This document shows positions 44,696-54,416 of a stretch of 64,000 nucleotides of DNA, piece by piece. The stretch's first letter is position 1. Every line of letters starts with the position of its first letter. Source of the stretch: Symbiodinium microadriaticum. Taxonomy: Eukaryota > Sar > Dinophyceae > Suessiales > Symbiodiniaceae. A program made the position numbers and the translations under genes. The notes under the pieces are model-generated. The model had not been told where the DNA came from and did no database searches. It saw only the letters and a program-made list of their open reading frames with translations. The DNA lies in the NCBI GenBank assembly GCA_001939145.1, contig LSRX01001211.1, forward strand, positions 142,583 to 206,582. The letters run 5' to 3'.

Positions 44696-45657
44696 TCACT
44701 GCAACTCACAACGTTTCAGCCACAGCAAGTACCAATTGCTTTGCAAATGTGAGATGTCACTTTCAGTAGCTGGCCTCGAAAGGCAATCGTCGTCAGTAAT
44801 GATCCAGTGCGCGTTGGATCGCAGCAAAGCCCTGTAGTGCCCTCGTTGCAAAGTATCTCCGTAGTGCACAATAGCCCCAAGGATTTCGTAAGGAATAGTG
44901 CTAATCTCAACGTCAACCTTGTTGTCAAAAACTGGCAACGGCACTACATGCACTACACGATCACTCAAGCTCACCACTGTTGTCAGTTTGATCTCCTTCT
45001 CAGCTTCCTGTTTGAACCTGGAAAGGCCAATACACAAGCACTGAGGAGGCGTCAAGAAAGCATGACGAGCCTCTTGACCATGACACCAGTTCACCATAAC
45101 ATCGCGCAATCCACAACCTGATGCCGGAGTACTAGGGATGCGGACGAATAATGGCTGCCAACAGTGACCTTGATCTTTGATGTGGAGTCGCTCGGCCTCA
45201 AAACGTGATTGCCACGCTCCCCTGAAACCACTTGGTTTGACCTCTGCAAGCAGGAAAGAAGCCCACTCGCACACATCATGCTGTAAATGCAAATCTCGCC
45301 AACCCTCAAACAGCTTCATCCAAGGACGTAGCTGCAAAAGATCGATCCGCCTGTCCCCTTGACATAGCACCAGCAATGCATTTGCAGCGGTACCTGCCAC
45401 CAACCGAAAATCACTGTGTCCACCTGCCCATGCCCAAAGTAAGCAAAGGAATTAATGTAGCATATGTTGCGTCGATTAGTGAGTTGCGCCTCGGAGATGT
45501 AGATCAGTTGCTGTTGTTTTTCTTCGACTCGATCGCGCGGGCCAAAGCCTGCACCATCTGATGTCGTTGCAGCCTCTCTTGCTTCATCCGGCACCCCACC
45601 AGCTTCAGGACTGTGTTTCCACACCATTTCTGACAGCACTGGTATGCCTGAGAGCAA
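44696..45657 (-). pseudogene. Ubiquitin-specific protease (C19)-like domain at LINE 3' end
   Basis: Two overlapping frames give a USP-like domain. The Cys box is LTNRRNICYINSFAYF, with the nucleophile codon at 45460-45462 (compare N-x-GNTCY-x-NS). LHLQHDVCEWASFLLAEV follows, matching the QQDAxEFL block. PPQCLCIGLSRFK matches the RF strand. VHYGDTLQRGHYRALL is the His box (His codon 44837-44839), then HWIITDDDC (Asp) and NWYLLWLKR as the last strand. One frameshift lies near 45410-45440. Family blocks occur in the right order and spacing, so identity is strong. Its presence in the same orientation directly after LINE ORF2 suggests it is element encoded, not a host gene. Confidence 0.75.
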
Positions 45658-46802
45658 TCCTCGCCTCGAAGTCCGATTGAGAGCAAGAATGGCAGATTTG
45701 CTCCGCCATGGGCCTTACCGAGTGAAACCTGTGGATCACCGCATCCTTGCCCTGCAGTACGAGCATCCTCAACTGACTCACCGTCTCCACCATCTCTTGG
45801 TGCTCGATAGCCGGCTTCGTGGTGTCCATCTGCAGCTCCTGCGCCTCGGGATTCCATACCATGTATGCACAGAATCTTGTCGTCCTGTTCTGCCACATAG
45901 CGATGCTTGATCATGTTGGCCTTCGTTTCCGGATGCTGCATGAGCTTGACCAGTCTGTTGTAGAACTCGGCGATGTAGCATTGCACCAATGCCACCCTCA
46001 ACGATTTGTTTGTTGTTGGCGGGCTGGCATCTCGTGCCGCTTTCCACTTCTGGGCTACGGCGAAGAGCGGACGGATCATCCTTTGCGGCCCTGTCTCCAT
46101 GAGTATCACGAACTGCTTCTCGACCCTCAGCATTTGCAGCTTCGCATCCTGAAGAAGCATGATCTTGGCCATCAGATACACTAGCTGCCCCAAGTCTTTT
46201 GAAGAAATGCTTGATGGTACCGGCTTGTCCTGCGACCTTGGTTGGAAGCGCCTGCCGCTGGGCTGTGTCGTCCCGTCCGGCTTCTTCCTCTTGTTCACGT
46301 GCCCCTGGTCGTCCGCATCCATTTCCTGAATGCCGGCCGCCATCAGAGACGGCAAACAATTGCCGAAGACCTCCAGGAGCTCCTTCTCTGATGCCATCAG
46401 ACTGTCGGCCATAATCACGATGTCCGTAGCGCTTATAAACGCAAACAGAAAACGCGTAATGGAACAACTTAAAGCATGCCCCACTGCGAACGACAGCCCT
46501 GTTGAAACCACTGCCGCAGTGCTGACAAGGAGAATGTATGCTAGTAGCCCAAACTGTGCAGTGTTCCACAGCATGTGTTTGCTCATGCCTCGAATGGTCA
46601 GTGCATCGCCACACACAAGACAGCTGTTGCTTAGTGAAGCCGTTTGTTCTGCAGTTGGCGCCGCTTCGCACTTCCCCGAATCTTGGGTGAGAAGGGGTTG
46701 GCCCGCCTCTGCCCTAACCATAGAAATCTGCACCAGCACCGGACAAATGTCTGCATGCACTGTTCTAACCTCCGGCATGTCTCCACACCGCTGGCATTGC
46801 AC
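45504..46802 (-). pseudogene. Unrecognised region between zinc fingers and USP domain of LINE
   Basis: An open frame of 432 codons. It starts with two CxxC units. A basic PKxKRKK-like patch (HVNKRKKPDG) follows, then a helix-rich block, QLVYLMAKIMLLQDAKLQML to YNRLVKLMQHPETKANM. Part of the ancestral sense lies in another frame (45898-45605, with EMVETVSQLRMLVLQGKDAV). No family was recognised. It may be a structural or RNA-binding part of the element protein. Confidence 0.45.
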
Positions 46803-47290
46803 TGGTGATGATTCGACACTCCTTGTTCCTTACGCCATCTCTGCATCACGGCCTGGTGATCTTGCCATTCTTGTTTGTGAACCCTGCCATAGTGAATTTT
46901 GATGTACTTGTCATGTGGCATCCGCTGTTTGCAGATAACGCAATGACACCTTAAGTCCTGCCTCCAAGCTTCATTCACATGCACCCGTGAAAGGTCACTG
47001 ATATCTTCATCTCCTGAACGTGCTGTCTGCAAGAAGGAGGATTGCACAACAGCTTGTTCTGGGTCTTGCACCTGACAGAATTTGCCCTCAATGTGTTTCT
47101 GTAAGTCCGCCCACCTCAGAAAGGCGTGATGGCATCCTGAGCAAGTAGGCATGCCGTCCGTACCATGAACATGTCGATTAAAAGTGACATCACTGAGTTT
47201 GCGAGCTGCGCTGTGTTTGGAGCCTCGATGTGCTCTCAGGGCCTCGTAATTCTCGAAATGCATGCCACACTCCTCGCAAACATGAGTTTG
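46802..47290 (-). pseudogene. C2H2 zinc-finger segment of LINE
   Basis: Downstream of the RT, one frame reads THVCEECGMHFENYEALRAH (finger one, C-x2-C-x12-H-x4-H, about 47274-47205), then CSGCHHAFLRWADLQKH (finger two) and CHCVICKQRMPHDKYIKIH (finger three). Further CxxC...H pairs occur in the next frame (46802 on, CQRCGDMPEV and CLVCGDALTI). These may bind element RNA or target DNA. They resemble host C2H2 fingers, but the location shows they belong to the LINE. Confidence 0.7.
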
Positions 47291-47532
47291 AGCCTGCGCC
47301 TTTGGATCGCCCAGGTTTTCGATGCCCTGCCGAATGCGAGCACAACGGTGGGGGAAATACGAGTATCATGAGGATGGAGCTGTCCCTGGAGTGCAGTTGT
47401 TCTGTCAACCGCGGCCTGCATACGCTGCCGAAGGAGCTGCAATCCTGCGCCAAAAGTCGCTGTCCGACTCAAGCGTCAAATGCCGTGGGGAATTGGCTAT
47501 GGCCCTAACCTGTTTGGTCATCTGGATGCGTA

Positions 47533-49049
47533 TCAAATCATAGCCCCTGCGATCAAGACCTGAAGCGGTGACAGCGTAAAGCACACTCGGTATGACGGTG
47601 CTCTTCCACAGGGCCAGACGACGCTTGAAGGAGACAGTTCGCTTTGAAAAGTAACCTGACCGGCATGCGCACGATGTTTGGCGTTCTGAAACTCAAAGTC
47701 AAAGTAAGAAACCACCCCTCCAAGATACACATGTGTGGTCTGTAGGGGAAGCAAGTACTCACCACTCCACTGGAGTTTGGTCTTTGGTCTTGTGCACGAT
47801 CTTCCGCAACGCAGCTGGCGCTTGTGTGCCGTCAATGCGCAATAGACAGACTGTCTTTCTCGACTGAGAACAAGACCGTTGGATTCGAGAATGCCCAATG
47901 CTTTGCTTGCCTGCGCACACGCTTGACCGAGCTCCTGGAGACTTTCAATGTTCCATCGCATGCGGGTGTCATCTGCGAAGAAAACACCATGTTGCTGGCA
48001 CCAATTGGTACCAAGCTGTTCATCTAATTTATGAGTCAGGAGCACAGAGATGCAACACCAAAGTGTTGGTGATAATTTACACCCCTGCCTTATACCACGC
48101 ACTGAGTCGTAGGATTCAGTGTAGCCGTCCTTGAGTACATGAAAGGCTGTCGCATGATCCCAGGAAAGCCACGGCCTCTTCCAACAGATGTCGTCCTATA
48201 CGATCGAAGGCTTGTGAAAAGTCTGCGCTGACTTGCAACCCGCAAACACAGCCTCGTCTGGGAATGCCGGCACGAAGTTCATATAGAGATCTCCCTTGGG
48301 CTTTGGCCTTCTCCCGTACCTGACTGCAGTGCTCAAATAGTCGTTCCTTGATCAGGCCGCTCATTGCCTTTCCTAGGGGCTCCAACAAGGAGATCGGCCG
48401 CATATGCTCCGGTTTACTTCCAGCCTTGTTGGGTTGACTCAGGAAAACTAGCCAGGAGGCAACCCACTCCACTGGAAGAAAAGTGCCCTGAGTGGCCCAC
48501 TTTGCCCCCACTACCTCTGCAACGAAGTCGGCAACTGGTTTCGCCGCAGCCTTCCAAAGTACATGTGGTGCGAGATGTGGAGGTGCTGCTTTGCTTCCCT
48601 GTAATGCACCGAGTTTCGTCCTTGGAAAAGTGCATGCACGGTCCAATCGTGGACCAGTCCTGTCTATTGAACGCGGTATGGTATCCACATGTGGAGCCGT
48701 TTACACTCTTCCAGTAATTTGCCAACTCTGTTGCCTCCTCTGCCGGCTCCAGCAGTCGCCCACTTTCGGCTCGAAGTTGCTCTCGCTTCTTGACTTGTTT
48801 CGGAGCAATTCGTTTGATGAGAGTGAAGAGCCCATGCATGTTTTCTTTTCTTGGATCCGTGCCGTCCTCGGCCTCTCTGATGATGTCATCTGTGCGTACC
48901 CTGCGAAGTCGACGACTTTGTTTTTGCAGAGCTTTGTGCATTTGCATGAACTCCTTATACTTGCGCCACGCCTGAATGATCCCGCGCATACTGCGTGACT
49001 GAGCCTTCATCTGTCTGTATGCTGCCCACATGGTCTTGATGCTCATCAC
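47533..49049 (-). pseudogene. LINE reverse transcriptase, frame-broken
   Basis: A basic helical linker (49049-48414) leads into RT pieces at 48688-48116 and 48102-47533. HMRPISLLEPLGKAMSGLI is motif 2, LQVSADFSQAFDRIGRHLL motif A, GIRQGCKLSPTLW motif B and VFFADDTRM motif C (FADD intact, about 47982-47968). HVYLGGVVSYFDFE is the post-thumb motif common in non-LTR RTs. The catalytic residues survive, but frame breaks near 48680 and 48110 disable the protein. Confidence 0.85.
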
Positions 49050-49064
49050 ATGCGGCTGTTGCGT

Positions 49065-50493
49065 TCACTGCGGTGGCCTGCTGCTCGGCCTCCGAAGTTG
49101 AAAAGTTTCATCAGCCACCCTGAGCAGGATCTTATTCAGGTCAGTGGGGTCGTACTGTGTGTGCATCTGTTGCAGGGCCTGCTCCACCTTCATGGAGTAC
49201 TGCATGCGAATCTCTCCATTTTCCTTCAGGAGCTTGCACAAGGCTTGCCGTTTCCACCCCGGACATGCTGCTTGCTGTGCTGATTGATGCTTCTTGTAGG
49301 GGGACAAAGTGAAATGCACTCGAACAGGAAGATGCCTACCACCCTGCCTCCGCCGAGCAACTGGAAACTGCCGAAGATGTGTGACCTTGCTGGGCATGCC
49401 GCCCGATCTGCGAGTCAGAATGTAGTCGACAAACGACTTTTTGGCCTGCTGGTACCCGTCATGGATGTATGTGTACGACTGCATCCTGCCGAAAGTGTTT
49501 GGCGCAATCAAATCAAAGTCAAGCATGATGTCGATCATGGCCTCGGCGTCGGGCGAAGACACTTTGTCCTTCAGCATACCAGTACCTAGCCGCGGGGCTT
49601 GAGGTTTTGTGACCGTGTTCATGTCGCCGCCAATCATGAGAAAATGAGTGCTGGGTATGTGTCCGAGTGTGGCACGTAGCGCTTTCCAGACCGGGGTCCG
49701 TTTTTGCATTGTGGCCTGATCTTCCGTCTCTTTTCCCCAGCAAAACTGGTAGATGTTCAAGAGGCTCAGCCACCCACCTTTGCTACGGCCTGAACATGAA
49801 GAAGATGTCCTGGAATCACATGATGAAAGCGCAATGTGTCTCGATCCACGAAGTCTGCCCTCACAAGCAGCATAACTCCGGCATGCGCTCTCTGGGCCTC
49901 CTTCAAACCGCTGCTCACGCAGAGTCAGCCCCTGCTCTCATAGTCAAGCTCCCCCAACATCCATGTTTTTTTTTTAGAAAAACTGCATGCAAATTCGCAT
50001 CAGAAATCCAAGTAAATAACTCATCTTTGATGGTACTGAGTCTGCCACAGTTATAAGAAAGAACATGGAAAGGAACATGATTGTTGTCGGTCTTCTGCTC
50101 ATGCGACCTACTGCTATGCACCACTTGTCCCTGGCGATCATTTGAAACGTACTCGCTGCACAGGTGCCTGAGACTCAGGCACTGTCCTCTGTACCACGTA
50201 TATCCATGCTGCCCTGCACGCTGCACGGCTCGTCTGTATGATCTCTGGCGAGCACGTGTGTATCCCACTGGCTGGCCAGACACATCACGCTTCGCAGGCC
50301 CTTCAATGTTGCTAGGTAAGTGCTGTGACCTGCTTCTGGGGCCCTGGTGTGAAGGATGACCCCAACCCTCACCTCTACCGCATTGCCCTGTTCTGTCAGC
50401 AAGTGTGTGCGGCCTCCCGACTTGGGACGGGAGAGGCCCCAAGAGAATGTTCTGCAGTCGCTCTGTTGATAGGAAAACTGTTAGACATGTCAA
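49065..50493 (-). pseudogene. LINE AP-type (EEP) endonuclease, frame-broken
   Basis: The first frame (50493-49915) has a basic leader, then HVLSYNCGRLSTIKDELFTW, the usual start of the EEP fold. After a shift, 49760-49065 continues with FLMIGGDMNTV (the GDxN catalytic motif) and KKSFVDYILTRR (the S-x-DYI/L motif). The final SDH/His motif was not identified and may be lost. The enzyme nicks target DNA to prime reverse transcription. Confidence 0.75.
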
Positions 50494-51070
50494 TGAAAAC
50501 GAGCCAAGCAGAAAGCAATAAAATCAAGCACCAATTGTAAATCACCATGCGAAGACCAAGCGAATAAGATCGTGTATGCCACCAAAAAGCAGTGCAAAGC
50601 TGATACCATGAAAAGCGCGGCACGGCAAAGCTAAGCTACCACTGCAAGAGCTGTTGCAAAACGCTTGGGCCTAGAGGCTTACTGCCGGAGCTGTCGGCCA
50701 ACTCGGCGATCGATGTTGGAGAATGGCTTCATGGCCTCCAAAATCACATGGGCGATCTTGTGGGAACAGTGGGGCGTGGTGGAAAGAGGTGCTTTCCTGC
50801 TAGTCGCAGTACTACCTTGCTTGGCTGCGTCCCACGTTGGAAAGCTTTCCCTGAAATCTGACAGCTACAAGACGGACTTCTTCAAGGACCCCCAATGGTT
50901 AATCTGGACTGGACACGCGGCCGGCTTCGATGATCTTGGTGAGCATTCCCAAAACCGTGAAGACTGATATCCTTGCGGCTAGGTTGTCGGGAACTTTGCC
51001 AATGTTGGCCAGGATTATCGTTTTGTATCGTCCTGGGCCGAGCGGCAGCAGGCCCTTGAGTCTCCGTTTT
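50494..51070. other. Spacer with unrecognised + frame
   Basis: A 100-codon + frame, 50665-50967, has a hydrophobic stretch (GAFLLVAVLPCLAAS) and a charged end. A second piece, DILAARLSGTLPMLARIIVL at about 50970-51030, lies in another frame. They could be exons of an unidentified gene ending just before repeat copy B. Confidence 0.3.
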
Positions 51071-51313
51071 GACTTGTGCCCTTTGGCGTGAGTCTTGATG
51101 ACTGAGCCGACTGTGAAGCCAGAGCTAGGCCACAAACTTGTACATGGCAGTCCTAGTTCTAGCAGTCCTTGAAGCCTGAAATGTAAATAGAGGCTCGGCA
51201 GAACTGATGCACAACTCGACAGCTTGGTTTTGTGAGCAAATGAGATCCAATTGTGCCATGCCTGGTGCCGCAAATCCGATTTGACGACCTCGGCACTTGC
51301 TATGCAGGATCAG
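51071..51313 (+). repeat. Long direct repeat, copy B
   Basis: Copy of 43141-43395 about 7.9 kb downstream in the same orientation. The LINE and the gag-like fragment lie between the copies. Confidence 0.85.
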
Positions 51314-51639
51314 AAAGCCATTCCGAAAGCTTTGCGTGCACACTCGAGCCGAATGAACCCTGAAGCTCTTCTGGCACATGTACGCAACGTGACCGAACAT
51401 TCTCCCAAAGCTTCTCCACAGACACAGAAGGGGAAGTGCTGCAACCTTGTTGTTTGTAGGACACTGGAATAGTGAATGTACTACCTATTGGGACAACGGT
51501 CTAGGTCGTCATGTAGTCGGACACAGAAGGCGTTCGGGCAACAAGCGCACTGCCACAATGCGAGGGGCTTTCACAGTTAGGCAAGGAGCAGAGTTGAGAT
51601 AATAACTTAGATTTCAAAATCCGGCCCTGCGACTGCACT

Positions 51640-53310
51640 TCATGTGTTCGAGCTGCTGGCAGAACCAGCATGAAAGCCGATGTCGTTCGATGCAGCCTCT
51701 ACTTCCTACTGATACTGCAGTGTCTTAGGAGGCCGCCGTACCAGCACCGGCTGCAGTTGCTCTCGAAGCCGTAGAAGAGCACGAGGAACCCGTGGAGCAG
51801 GATTTCTCGGCGTGGGGGGGAGGGTTTCGGCGCTATCGAAGCGGGCTGCAGACAAAGAGAGCCTATCAATCGGTATTCATCTTGAGACGTGCTTTGTGCT
51901 TGTTCATGCTACTAGTAACAGCCGCCAGTGGTGCGGTGAAAGTGGATTGCTTATGGCTATGACGTTGTTAGCTGTCAGCTGTCCCGTTCGTAGTATAGTT
52001 TGTTGCGGTTTGAAGAGTGTTTAGCTTCTTGCGCCTGTGTTGTCGCATTCACTATTCGTTGAGCGGTTTTGCGAGAATGACAAAGCTCATGTGGAGATTT
52101 TGCCTTCTGCCTGTTGATGCCTCTTGCTATGGCTTGTTCAACAACCTCATAGCACCACTACGTGTGAGAGTGCCAACCAGCATTTGCCAACATGTGCTCG
52201 TTTCTCTACATCGATCCTGGCATCCACCTTGACCTGGTGTCAGATGGGAGATCGTTACGATCATAACACTATCACCCTTCTTTCATTACTTGCTTTATCT
52301 GCCCCTTTCAGGAGAAGATCTTGGAGCCGGAAAATACTTTGAAGGAGCCACCACAGCTTGTCTACTTCTGGGACTGGACGGTTAAGGCTCAGGGCTTGAC
52401 AAGAGCAGATACGCATGCATACACAAAACGAACTCTACTTTGAGGCTTATTGAAGCATATTGCCTTCTGGGAGATTGCGGACACTTGCAGGCTCCGCGAT
52501 AAAGACGGTTGTTGTCAGACACCTGGGTGTTGCCATCGACAAGACAAGTAAATACCAGTCAGATCTTGTGACATTTACTGCTTTGCATGCCACTTAGTCA
52601 CTAGCCTCAAGACTTCGGAACGACCCGGAGGACCTGATAGACTTGGAGGCGCCAGCTGCCGGCGTACACTTTGTCTCCGGGCCTGCTAGCTTGAACAGTT
52701 TGCCGCATGGGTTCGTTTATCGGATGTCACCTTCAGGTCATGCCAAAGTTTCCCAAACAGTTTGGTAACACTACAGAGGTTTTTTGCATTCAGGGTGAAG
52801 GAATCTACTATCGAGTTGTGGTTGCAGTCCTGCGCTGGCCGTGTCTGCCGGAAAGGCGAATTCCAGCACATTATTTCATTAGACCTCGTTCGCTTCGAAG
52901 ACAGTCCAGACGTCTCAGCACACGCTTCTGCCTCTCGTGCTCCTCTCTGCCTTCCGAATCGCCACGAGTACAAGTGGTTTTCGATTTTGTTGGTGGTGCC
53001 TTCACATTTCGCAAAGTCTTTGAAGTCTGCAAGAAACTTTAGTCGAAAAGCGACTGAGGGAGTGAGAGAGATCTGACAGATCCAGCTCTGGTGTCGATTC
53101 TTGGATGATGCCCCAAAGCCAGCTCTCCTGCAGCAGTATCTGGAAGACTCTTGGACCCGAGTGCTGCCTGCAAGGTTTTCCCCGGTAATGGTGTTAGCAG
53201 GGGTGTTCCTTCGGGTCGGGTCAACAGGCACATTGGGGGAACAAGTAAGGGGCTACTCAGACGTACTGGCGCGAACCTTGCAGGGTAGGCCTTCGGGCAT
53301 TGGGACCTAG
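51640..53310 (+). CDS. Possible multi-exon gene, unrecognised
   Basis: Exon-like + pieces with plausible composition occur in order. They are PAAVALEAVEEHEEPVEQDF (about 51745-51805), EKILEPENTLKEPPQLVYFW (about 52312-52371), DLIDLEAPAAGVHFVSGPAS (about 52631-52690) continuing NSLPHGFVYRMSPSG, and PALLQQYLEDSWTRVLPA (about 53116-53170). They are acidic and soluble and look like one protein with introns, but no family was recognised. A competing minus frame (52686-53231) means strand is not certain. Confidence 0.3.
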
Positions 53311-53367
53311 TCCTCAAAACCCCCAGCAAGCAAGCAAGCAAATCTGAACAGATCCCCCATGCCCGAA

Positions 53368-53368
<1 letters not shown>

Positions 53369-53403
<35 letters not shown>

Positions 53404-53426
53404 AGGAGGGAGAGAGAGAGAGAGAG
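53369..53426. repeat. (GA)n microsatellite 1
   Basis: A GA dinucleotide run with a GGAAGGAGGG interruption, preceded by GCCCGAAGGAA. Confidence 0.95.
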
Positions 53427-53560
53427 CGTATATCGCGTTCGTCATCGCACTCTTTATGGCTTAAGCCCAAACGATGAACTATGCACGACTTTCACTCCCC
53501 TACGCCCGATAAAACCTCGGGTGGGCTTTCAGCCCGGGGGCATTTCCTGCCCCTATGCCC

Positions 53561-53561
<1 letters not shown>

Positions 53562-53617
<56 letters not shown>

Positions 53618-53618
53618 G
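53562..53618. repeat. (GA)n microsatellite 2
   Basis: A GA run with one GACA interruption, preceded by ATGCCCGG. Further GAAG/GAGA patches follow after similar leaders at about 53729 and 53930. Confidence 0.95.
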
Positions 53619-54298
53619 GCGAGGCGTGAAGGTACGTGAAGTCGTTCCCGTTGCTACCGACCTTCCTCCAAAGCCCCGCAAACAATGGGGGGCCCTATGG
53701 GTTGAGGGGACTAACCCGCCCCTCAGACCCGAAGGAAGAAGAGAGAGCGCGAAGGAGACCGGTTTTCCACATGTTGCTTATTTGCCTGAGCCTTACAATA
53801 CGCCTACGCACCCTGCTTCCGTTCGCTCAGCACCACAAGGGGTGGCAGACAGCGCAGAGAGGGGGGGAGGGTGTCACGGGGGGGGCGGGTTGGGGGGGGG
53901 GGAACCTCCCCCTCACGCCCAAAGAAAGAAAGAAAGAGAAGTGCAGTTGTTGAAGTGGTGCGATTCGAGGACCATCACGGCTTCACGAGTGAAGGCGACC
54001 ATTCTGTAGAGGCCAGAAGCCTAACGGTACCAAAAGGCAACCGGAATTAAAGTAGTTGTTTGTGTTCCCTTTTGGTGGTTTTGGCGTCTTGCTTCTGCAA
54101 ATCGGGGCGGTCACGTCACAGCAAACACTGCCATAAGTACTTGGCAGACCTCCGACAAACGGGCGTGCAGTTATGCCTGTCAAGCCTGGTGAAAGAAAGA
54201 TATCGTCGCCAGCTTCATTTGGGGAGCCGTTTGGTTCTCGTGGCACGGTCGCGCTGTGGTCTTGAGCGAAAATGTTAAGAGGTTTTGGCTGTGATGAG

Positions 54299-54416
54299 AA
54301 CTCGTAAAGTGAGCCCTTAAGGGTCCCTTATAAGGAGCCCTTAAGGGTCCCGTACAAGGAGCCCTTAAGGGTCCCATATTAGGGAGCCCTTAAGGGTGTA
54401 AGGAGCCCTTAAGGCA
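54299..54416. repeat. Palindromic AGCCCTTAAGGGT tandem repeat
   Basis: Five units of about 21-25 bp, each with the palindrome GAGCCCTTAAGGG(TCCC), separated by TATAAGG, TACAAGG or ATATTAGG linkers. Each unit can form its own small hairpin. Confidence 0.9.

Larger units (their letters stand above)
44696..50493 (-). mobile_element. LINE (non-LTR retrotransposon) with zinc fingers and USP-like domain
   Basis: Reading the minus strand from 50493 to 44696: an EEP endonuclease (50100-49065), a linker and reverse transcriptase (49049-47533), C2H2 zinc fingers (about 47290-46850), a conserved-looking region (46802-45600) and a ubiquitin-specific-protease-like domain (about 45490-44700). Frames change at least six times, so the copy is inactive. 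No poly-A tail or target duplication was located, so the true ends are unknown. The domain order suggests one long ancestral ORF2. Confidence 0.85.

Noticed and set aside
44696-45403. Independent host deubiquitinase gene
   Set aside because: Not excluded, but it lies on the same strand directly after the LINE ORF2 pieces with the same degree of frame decay, so an element origin is preferred.
45644-46902. Plus-strand frames opposite the LINE
   Set aside because: Shadows of the LINE coding strand.
53359-54009. 216-codon Arg/Glu-rich frame
   Set aside because: Produced by the GA runs; the remainder shows no domain.
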